NCBI GenBank assembly: GCA_030596185.1
Contig: JAUVKP010000024.1
Location: forward strand, 1-8,857
Origin: Fidelibacterota bacterium
GTDB taxonomy: Bacteria > Fidelibacterota > Fidelibacteria > Fidelibacterales > Fidelibacteraceae
Direction: 5' to 3'
Length of the DNA stretch: 8,857 bases
The position numbers and the translations under genes were made by a program. The notes under the pieces were generated by a model, which was not told the DNA's origin, searched no databases, and was given only the letters and a program-made list of their open reading frames with translations. Of this stretch, positions 1 to 4,981 are shown in pieces (the first letter of the stretch is position 1; each line of letters starts with the position of its first letter).

Positions 1-1
1 A

Positions 2-187
2 TGTAATTTAGCACTGTTAAAAGCGAAGTCACCTTCTTGTGGAAATCATGAGATCTATGACGGTTCATTCACCGGAAAATTGGTCCCGGGGAAGGGGCGG
101 ACGGTGAAATTATTTGAAAAGCATGGTATTAAAGTGTATAATGAAAATGAAATCGAAATATTGATAAAGGAGAATAAAGATGTTTGA
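2..187 (+). CDS. DUF523/TudS-family Fe-S desulfurase, C-terminal 61 residues (5' partial)
   Basis: An open frame enters from the window's left edge and ends at TGA 185-187. The visible 61 residues contain LLKAKSPSCG followed by EIYDGSFTGKLVPGKG and HGIKVYNENE. This is the characteristic C-terminal part of DUF523 proteins (YbbK-like), whose characterised member TudS is a [4Fe-4S] 2-thiouracil desulfurase. The Cys in SPSCG (visible residue 13, bases 38-40) corresponds to a conserved cluster-binding Cys of that family; the other two Cys would lie in the missing N-terminal part. Family members are usually about 150 residues, so roughly 90 are off the window. The stop overlaps the start of the next gene by 8 bp, which suggests a shared transcript and translational coupling. 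The family call is recognised from motifs; the actual substrate is unknown. Confidence 0.8.
   Translation, partial: CNLALLKAKSPSCGNHEIYDGSFTGKLVPGKGRTVKLFEKHGIKVYNENEIEILIKENKDV
166..172 (+). promoter_or_regulatory. Shine-Dalgarno AAAGGAG for the aminopeptidase gene
   Basis: AAAGGAG sits 7 nt before ATG 180, inside the end of the DUF523 coding sequence. It is a near-ideal site and fixes the start of the M29 gene despite the 8-bp overlap with the upstream frame. Confidence 0.8.
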
Positions 188-1298
188 TCCCAGAGAAAAG
201 AAATTGGCAGAATTATTGGTTAATTATTCCTGTGATGTTCAAAAAGGTGAAAATGTTCTGATCGAAGCCTTTGATATCCCCGAAACCTTTGTAAAACAAC
301 TGATCCGTGCGATCCGCCAGCGTGAAGGAAATCCTTTTGTGAGTTTAAAGAACAATTCTATCCAACGGGAATTGTTTTTGAATGGAACGGATGAGCAGAT
401 CACTTTCAGTGGTGAATACGAAGCTTATCGTATGAAAAATATGCAGGCATATATAGGCGTCCGGGGTTCGCAAAATATTACCGAATTATCCGATGTGCCC
501 GCTGATGATATGAAACGTTATCAAACTTTATGGAGTCAACCTGTTCATTCACGGATTCGTGTACCCGATACGAAATGGGTAGTCCTGCGTTGGCCAACAC
601 CATCTATGGCTCAACAAGCCGGTATGAGTACCGAAGAATTTGAAGAATTTTATTTTGATGTATGTACACTTGATTATCCCAAGATGGCCTTAGCACAGAA
701 AACACTGATGGCACTAGAAGCAAAGACCGATAAAGTTCATATTAAAGGACCCGGTGAAACTGATCTACGCTTCTCAGTGAAAGATATTCCCGTTATTCAA
801 TCTTGCGGTTTGCGTAATATCCCCGATGGCGAGGTTTTTACCGCACCGGTCAGAGATTCTGCCAATGGCGTGATCGAATACAATACACCCACACTTTATC
901 AGGGGACAGTATTTGATAGAATTAAATTGACATTTGAAGACGGAAAGATCATTAAAGTCGACGGTGATGATGTTGAACGATTGGAAGAAATATTCAATAC
1001 GGACGAAGGCGCTCGTTATGTGGGTGAATTTGCCATTGGTATGAATCCATATATCAATCGTCCTATGAAAGATATACTTTTTGATGAAAAGATCGCAGGT
1101 TCCATCCATTTTACCCCCGGGAATTCTTATGATAATGATTTTAACGGCAATCGCTCTTCGATTCACTGGGATCTGGTTTTGCGCCAGACACCTGAATGTG
1201 GTGGTGGGGAAATCTGGTTCGATGATGTACTTATCCGTAAAGACGGTATGTTCGTCCTTGATGAATTGAAATCATTAAATCCCGAAAACCTGAAATAA
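180..1298 (+). CDS. M29-family metallo-aminopeptidase (AmpS/PepS-like)
   Basis: This 372-residue cytoplasmic enzyme belongs to the thermophilic metalloprotease family M29 (Thermus aminopeptidase T, Staphylococcus AmpS). These remove N-terminal residues from peptides using two divalent metals. All the expected ligands are visible in order: Glu218 in NIPDGEVFTAP, Glu283 in YVGEFAIGMN, His310 and the catalytic Tyr317 in GSIHFTPGNSY, then His329 and Asp331 in SIHWDLV. The spacing between them closely follows the family. The length is slightly below the usual ~410, with a compact N-terminal domain. There is no signal peptide. The start is set by AAAGGAG 7 nt upstream, and the next gene follows 4 bp after the stop. 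Broad-specificity peptide turnover is the family role; the specific substrate is not deducible. Confidence 0.93.
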   Translation: MFDPREKKLAELLVNYSCDVQKGENVLIEAFDIPETFVKQLIRAIRQREGNPFVSLKNNSIQRELFLNGTDEQITFSGEYEAYRMKNMQAYIGVRGSQNITELSDVPADDMKRYQTLWSQPVHSRIRVPDTKWVVLRWPTPSMAQQAGMSTEEFEEFYFDVCTLDYPKMALAQKTLMALEAKTDKVHIKGPGETDLRFSVKDIPVIQSCGLRNIPDGEVFTAPVRDSANGVIEYNTPTLYQGTVFDRIKLTFEDGKIIKVDGDDVERLEEIFNTDEGARYVGEFAIGMNPYINRPMKDILFDEKIAGSIHFTPGNSYDNDFNGNRSSIHWDLVLRQTPECGGGEIWFDDVLIRKDGMFVLDELKSLNPENLK

Positions 1299-1302
1299 AA
1301 AT

Positions 1303-2403
1303 ATGGGAAAAGCTGAATTATCGACAGTTGTATCTGTTCGCAAAGTTCAAAAATATTATAGCGGAGATATACTTAAAGCTGTTGAAGAAATATATGTGGC
1401 TGCAGGTGGTCCGGATCCAAAGGGAAAAAAAGTCCTGCTTAAACCTAATATATTAGCTGATTTGGCACCTGAAAGAGCAGTGACAACCCATCCGGAAGTG
1501 TTCCGGGCATGTGCTCAATACTTTCAATCTCGGGGTGCTACGGTCCTTGCAGGTGATTCTCCCGCTTTACATACTTCCGGTTTTAAGGCAAAGATCTGTG
1601 GTATTGGTCCGGTTTGTGAAGAACTGGGAGTAAAATGGATTGATTTTACCGAAGATCCCATTCACAGGAAGGGATTTAAATTTGCCAGGATCCTTGATGA
1701 AGTAGATATGGTGATCTCGTTACCGAAATTAAAGACACATGAATTGGCATACTTTACCGGTGCTACTAAAAATCTTTTTGGATTAATACCCGGATTGTCA
1801 AAGGCTCTTTTACACGCAAAATACCCAAATCGAAATGCTTTCTCGGCAATGATCGTGGATGTAATGGAAGCAATTAAACCGACTTTTGCTATTATGGATG
1901 CCATTATTGGTATGGAGGGTGCGGGACCACAAAATGGACAGCCAAAACATATTGGTCTGATCCTTGGCTCATGCAATCTCATAGCATTGGATATTGTGGC
2001 ATCCCAGATCGCGGGTTACAACCCTATGGATATTCCTATGCTTTCTCACGCTGTTAAAAATGGTATTCAGGTTAAAGATATTAACGATATTATTGTAGAG
2101 GGTGGCTCGATCAAGAAATTCAAAGTGAAGAATTTTAAGCGTATTCCTATTGATCGACGATATAATCTTATCTATATGGGTGTTCGATATGAAAGGATGC
2201 GTCGGCGATTTGATCGCAGGCCGATCTTTGATCATGATAAATGTATCCTTTGTGAAAAATGTATTCAGATCTGTAAAGCGGAAGCTTTGGAGATCAAAGA
2301 CGGTAAGATCCATATTCACGATCCCAATTGCATTCGCTGTTATTGCTGTCATGAAGTGTGCCCCGTTAACGCCATAGAGATCAAACGAAAGGTCTTTGGA
2401 TGA
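1303..2403 (+). CDS. DUF362 protein with C-terminal 2[4Fe-4S] ferredoxin domain
   Basis: This is a 366-residue protein. Residues ~8-270 form a DUF362 domain: LLKPNIL (45-51), AGDSP (83-87), LPKLKTHE (140-147), TGATKNLFG (152-160), then GAGPQNGQPKHIGLILGS (206-223). Residues ~306-358 form a bacterial-type ferredoxin with two CxxCxxCxxxC motifs: Cys314/317/320/324 and Cys343/346/349/353, the second followed by Pro. An extra Cys348 lies inside the second motif. The protein probably passes electrons or acts as an Fe-S redox partner; the DUF362 domain has no well-established reaction known to me. No signal peptide or membrane segment is seen. The start lies 4 bp after the aminopeptidase stop with no clear Shine-Dalgarno, so translation is probably coupled. 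The stop overlaps the next start (ATGA). Confidence 0.92.
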   Translation: MGKAELSTVVSVRKVQKYYSGDILKAVEEIYVAAGGPDPKGKKVLLKPNILADLAPERAVTTHPEVFRACAQYFQSRGATVLAGDSPALHTSGFKAKICGIGPVCEELGVKWIDFTEDPIHRKGFKFARILDEVDMVISLPKLKTHELAYFTGATKNLFGLIPGLSKALLHAKYPNRNAFSAMIVDVMEAIKPTFAIMDAIIGMEGAGPQNGQPKHIGLILGSCNLIALDIVASQIAGYNPMDIPMLSHAVKNGIQVKDINDIIVEGGSIKKFKVKNFKRIPIDRRYNLIYMGVRYERMRRRFDRRPIFDHDKCILCEKCIQICKAEALEIKDGKIHIHDPNCIRCYCCHEVCPVNAIEIKRKVFG

Positions 2404-3638
2404 AAAAATCAATTATAATTGTTTTAACGTTATTTTCAATGGTATTTGCCTGTACGTCCGCAGTTATCAGCGGCTCGGCGACCGTTGACGGCCGTCCCTT
2501 GCTCTGGAAACACCGCGATACAGGATCGCTTGAGAACAAGTTGGTCTTTATTTCGGAGAAAGGGTATGACTTTATGGGGATTGCCAATGTGAAGGATCCA
2601 ATGAATAAAGACATTTGGATGGGTCTGAATGAAAAAGGTTTTGCCATAATGAATACTGCTTCCTACAATATAAACGAAGGCGTGACCTGTGATGTCGAGC
2701 CTGATCAGGAAGGACTATTTATGCGTTTGGCACTAGAAAGCTGTGCGGATATGAATGATTTTGAAGAACTTCTGCGCAATTCTTCGGGTAAATGGGGAAT
2801 AGATGCCAATTTTGGTGTGATCGATGCAGAAGGTAATGCAGCTTATTATGAAACAGGCTACTATGATTACACAAAATTTGATGTAAACGATCCCGAAACT
2901 GCTCCTGATGGATATTTGATACGAACGAACTTTTCTCAAACAGGGAAAGGTGATAATGGTGTAGGTTATATTCGTTTTGATGCCACATCTGAGCTTTTTG
3001 CAAAGCAGGATAAATTCTCGGTGGAATTCATTCTTCGTGAAGCCACGCGTAATTTGGATCACGGTCTGTTAAAAAAAGATATCGCCAATATGAAATTGCC
3101 AAAGAATTTCAATGATAAGACCATGGTCGATTTTCAAGATTATACCGTCAGATATTCAAGTGCTTCTGTTTTGGTCATTCAAGGTGTTCTACCCGGAGAA
3201 GACCCCAAAAATACAATTTTATGGCCGATAATGGGTTTTCCCCTGACGGCAATGGCAACACCGGTTTTCTTCTCGAGCGGAGCAGAATTACCCGAAGTGA
3301 TCACAACAGAAACTACAGAGGCACCATTTTTACCCACTGCATCTTTAAAACTAAAAAATGAATTGTTCCCTGTTCTATACGATGACAAGGAAAATTATAT
3401 TGATGTTGCGAAGTTGAAAAATCGTAAAAATACCGGATATTATCAGATATTGATGGACAAGGAAATAAAGATATTAGAGAAAGTAGAAGAGATTCGTGCT
3501 AATCCTACCGATAAGTCTATATTGGAATATTATGATTGGCTGGATAACTATATTTCGAACGTATATGAAGATCTTTTACCTTGCGAACCCATGAAATATG
3601 ATCTTCCCAGATGTGACGACGAAAAGATTTGTAAATAG
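2400..3638 (+). CDS. Exported Ntn hydrolase, C45/choloylglycine hydrolase-like (linear amide C-N hydrolase)
   Basis: This 412-residue protein begins with a short signal peptide: KK, a hydrophobic core IIIVLTLFSMVF, then VFA before Cys18. From CTSAVISG (18-25) it matches the N-terminal nucleophile amidohydrolase fold of the peptidase C45 / acyl-CoA:6-APA acyltransferase / choloylglycine hydrolase clan. Supporting motifs are Cys18, ATVDGRPLLWKHRDTG with Arg39-Asp40, GLNEKGFAIMNT (75-86), GVIDAEGNAAYYET (139-152) and GYLIRTNF (171-178). In this clan the N-terminal Cys cleaves linear amide bonds after maturation. Here removal of the leader at Ala17-Cys18 would itself expose the nucleophile. The C-terminal ~115 residues, rich in charged helices, are unassigned. 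The start overlaps the upstream stop by 4 bp and AAAGG (2388-2392) lies 7 nt upstream. Substrate unknown; a lipoprotein is the alternative reading of Cys18. Confidence 0.82.
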   Translation: MKKSIIIVLTLFSMVFACTSAVISGSATVDGRPLLWKHRDTGSLENKLVFISEKGYDFMGIANVKDPMNKDIWMGLNEKGFAIMNTASYNINEGVTCDVEPDQEGLFMRLALESCADMNDFEELLRNSSGKWGIDANFGVIDAEGNAAYYETGYYDYTKFDVNDPETAPDGYLIRTNFSQTGKGDNGVGYIRFDATSELFAKQDKFSVEFILREATRNLDHGLLKKDIANMKLPKNFNDKTMVDFQDYTVRYSSASVLVIQGVLPGEDPKNTILWPIMGFPLTAMATPVFFSSGAELPEVITTETTEAPFLPTASLKLKNELFPVLYDDKENYIDVAKLKNRKNTGYYQILMDKEIKILEKVEEIRANPTDKSILEYYDWLDNYISNVYEDLLPCEPMKYDLPRCDDEKICK

Positions 3639-3641
3639 TAA

Positions 3642-3688
3642 GACCTTCCGGCTGGTGTCCGAACGTAGAGAGGATCTGCCGGATGGTC
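3642..3688. repeat. Imperfect 11-bp inverted repeat, REP-like hairpin
   Basis: GACCTTCCGGC (3642-3652) and GCCGGATGGTC (3678-3688) are inverted copies with one mismatch, separated by 25 nt. It begins 3 nt after the Ntn hydrolase stop. There is no T-tract, so it is not a simple terminator. It could be a REP-like element or a 3' mRNA stabiliser. Confidence 0.6.
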
Positions 3689-3706
3689 GAGAAAGAACGA
3701 AAAAAA

Positions 3707-3767
3707 GACGTAAGGCGTAAGGTGTAAAACGTGAGACGTAAGATGTAAAACGTGAGACGTGAAATGT
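3707..3767. repeat. Degenerate ACGTGAGACGT tandem repeats
   Basis: The 17-mer TGTAAAACGTGAGACGT occurs at 3723-3739 and again at 3744-3760, a 21-bp period. Shorter decayed units such as GACGTAAGGCGTAAGGTG flank them (from ~3707). This is a non-coding simple-repeat block just before the terminator; its function is unknown. Confidence 0.8.
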
Positions 3768-3769
3768 AG

Positions 3770-3801
3770 GGAACAGGCGGGTCTGTTCCTTTTTTATTTT
3801 T
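3770..3801 (+). terminator. Rho-independent terminator of the DUF523-M29-DUF362-Ntn hydrolase operon
   Basis: A perfect 7-bp stem GGAACAG (3770-3776) / CTGTTCC (3783-3789) with a 6-nt loop is followed directly by six T, an A and five more T. It lies about 130 bp after the Ntn hydrolase stop and reads in the + direction. Confidence 0.85.
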
Positions 3802-3877
3802 AAACCACTGTTTCAGTACCCCCTGCGACACCAAAGCATTTTAGACTCGTCAGCTAACGGAGAAGGAGATAGATTTT

Positions 3878-3938
3878 GGGGTTAAAACCCCGATTTATTT
3901 TGGATTAACAATCCCCGGGTTGAAATCCGGGGCTAATC
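3878..3938. repeat. Paired GGGGTTAAAACCCC / CCCCGG...CCGGGG hairpin element
   Basis: GGGGTTAAAACCCC (3878-3891) is followed by CCCCGG (3913-3918) and CCGGGG (3927-3932) with an 8-nt loop. Outer GATTA (3903-3907) and TAATC (3934-3938) can extend the second stem with an internal bulge. There is no T-tract on either side. The design resembles dispersed intergenic palindromes; whether it recurs in the genome cannot be seen here. Confidence 0.6.
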
Positions 3939-3962
3939 ATATTTCCCGGCAAAATATTTCCT

Positions 3963-4017
3963 CTCAACCCTCAACTCTCAACTCTTCGTCTTTTCGACTC
4001 ATCGACCCATCGACTTC
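3963..4017. repeat. Short tandem repeats: CTCAAC(C/T) x3 and TCGAC(T/C)CA x3
   Basis: Three 7-bp units CTCAACC/CTCAACT/CTCAACT run 3963-3983, and three 8-bp units TCGACTCA/TCGACCCA/TCGACTTC run 3994-4017. They reach to within 2 bp of the transporter's stop codon, so they form the start of its 3' untranslated region on the minus strand. Confidence 0.8.
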
Positions 4018-4018
4018 T

Positions 4019-4903
4019 TTAGACACATCGTTTCTTATACAAATAAATAAACACGCCAACAATGATCGCGCTGCCAAGCAAGCTTAATGGATCCATGCTT
4101 TCGCCAAGAAAAAAGATACCGATGAGAGCGGTAAAAAGAACATGAAGATACTTATAGGGGGCGATATCAGATGCGCGAGAATAGCGATAAGACTCCGTCA
4201 TAAGCATTTGCCCTATACCCGCAAAAACTCCGATCCCGAGCAAATAAAACCACTGAATAGTTGTGGGCATAACAAAGCTTGCAATGGCTCCGGGCAATGT
4301 AACGACAAATGAGATCAATGAAAAATAGAAGACGATCGTACCGGGTGCTTCACCTCGAATATTTAAAAGACGAATGATCGCGTAAGCAAATCCGGCAAAG
4401 ACAGCGGAGCCCAATCCAAATACTGCAGGTAAAACAACGATGTCAAATTGGGGTTTTATAATAAGCATGGAAGCTAAAAACGCAACAATAATTCCAATAA
4501 TCTGATAACGATTGAGCTTTTCTTTAAGAAATAGTGCTGCGAAAAGAATAACAAAGAAAGGTGACAATTTATTCAACATTGTACCATCACTAAGGTTCAT
4601 ATTGGAGATGCAATAGAAGTATAACATGACGCCGACCAAGCCACCTATACCTCTTAATATTAGGAACTTACGATTTTTTGGCTGTCCCCAAAAAGACTCC
4701 CCGTTTTTGGCAATAATAACGATCGCAATGATAAGTGAGATTAAATTTCTAAAGAGGACTTTTTCGAAGAGAGGAAGGTCGCCGGCTAGGCGTACCATAA
4801 GGGACATTAGAGCAAATGACAGTGAAGAAATTGCCATTAAAATTATTGATTTTTTGTATCCATTTTCCATCAGAAAATTTATAATAAAAACATCAATTTT
4901 CAT
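4019..4903 (-). CDS. EamA/DMT-superfamily permease, 10 transmembrane segments
   Basis: This 294-residue inner-membrane protein has about ten hydrophobic helices (near 19-38, 52-66, 84-100, 107-127, 133-150, 157-180, 188-206, 218-236, 250-268, 273-290). They are arranged as two EamA halves. Typical landmarks are LFRNLIS in the first half, LSPFFVILFAALFLKEKL (113-130) and the matching second-half LFTALIGIFFLGE (256-268). The drug/metabolite transporter superfamily moves small metabolites, usually as exporters; the substrate cannot be read from sequence. The first 11 residues are uncertain: a second Met (residue 12, ATG at 4870-4868) leads straight into MENGYKK, and neither start has a clear Shine-Dalgarno. 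It is transcribed alone, divergently from the acyl-CoA synthetase gene, and no obvious terminator follows it. Confidence 0.9.
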   Translation of the reverse strand: MKIDVFIINFLMENGYKKSIILMAISSLSFALMSLMVRLAGDLPLFEKVLFRNLISLIIAIVIIAKNGESFWGQPKNRKFLILRGIGGLVGVMLYFYCISNMNLSDGTMLNKLSPFFVILFAALFLKEKLNRYQIIGIIVAFLASMLIIKPQFDIVVLPAVFGLGSAVFAGFAYAIIRLLNIRGEAPGTIVFYFSLISFVVTLPGAIASFVMPTTIQWFYLLGIGVFAGIGQMLMTESYRYSRASDIAPYKYLHVLFTALIGIFFLGESMDPLSLLGSAIIVGVFIYLYKKRCV

Positions 4904-4912
4904 ATCAAAATC

Positions 4913-4941
4913 TTGACTACGATTGATAATTTCTTTACATT
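4913..4941 (+). promoter_or_regulatory. Sigma70-like promoter for the acyl-CoA synthetase / EF-G2 unit
   Basis: TTGACT (4913-4918) and TACATT (4936-4941) are separated by exactly 17 bp, matching the -35 and -10 consensus at 5/6 and 4/6. Transcription would start near 4948, giving a leader of about 34 nt to the proposed ATC start and containing the AGGAG site. Confidence 0.5.
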
Positions 4942-4949
4942 AACCGGCT

Positions 4950-4955
4950 ATTATA
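4950..4955 (-). promoter_or_regulatory. Candidate -10 box (TATAAT) for the EamA transporter
   Basis: Read on the minus strand, 4955-4950 is a perfect TATAAT, about 46 bp before the annotated ATG. The best -35 match upstream, TTTACT, has a short 15-bp spacing, so the call is weak. Confidence 0.4.
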
Positions 4956-4967
4956 AAAATTGTTTTT

Positions 4968-4972
4968 AGGAG
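4968..4972 (+). promoter_or_regulatory. Shine-Dalgarno AGGAG that points to a start upstream of GTG 5036
   Basis: AGGAG (4968-4972, in TTTTTAGGAG) is the only strong ribosome site before the acyl-CoA synthetase frame. It lies 63 nt before the first standard start codon (GTG 5036), far too distant to serve it, but 9 nt before an in-frame ATC at 4982-4984. Confidence 0.65.
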
Positions 4973-4981
4973 TAAAGTCGT

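Larger units (their letters stand above)
3639..4018. other. 380-bp gene-free, repeat-filled intergenic region
   Basis: No credible coding frame lies between the two converging genes. The stretch holds, in order, a long imperfect hairpin (3642-3688), ACGTGAGACGT-type tandem repeats (3707-3767), a terminator (3770-3801), unassigned sequence (3802-3877), two GC-rich hairpins (3878-3938) and short tandem repeats (3963-4017). Minus-strand readings give a repetitive RLTFY peptide that is only the translation of the repeats. Confidence 0.8.

Noticed and set aside
774..1166. Minus-strand 130-residue frame inside the aminopeptidase gene
   Set aside because: It lies wholly opposite a gene with all catalytic motifs intact; no recognisable domain is seen.
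1969..3062. Several minus-strand frames (1969-2412, 2381-2647, 2719-3003, 2733-3062) opposite DUF362 and Ntn hydrolase genes
   Set aside because: They are shadows of two well-supported + strand genes, with no family motifs.
3642..3767. Possible CRISPR array from the repeated 17-mers
   Set aside because: There are only two close copies with a 4-bp gap and decayed neighbours; no unique spacers of 25-40 bp and no cas genes.
3517..3834. Minus-strand 105-residue frame with a repetitive RLTFYILRLTFYTLRLT segment
   Set aside because: It is the translation of the ACGTGAGACGT tandem repeats and overlaps both the Ntn hydrolase 3' end and the terminator; there is no ribosome site and the composition is not protein-like.
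4626..4916. Plus-strand 96-residue frame antisense to the EamA transporter
   Set aside because: The minus-strand frame has a complete ten-helix EamA pattern; this one shows no domain.
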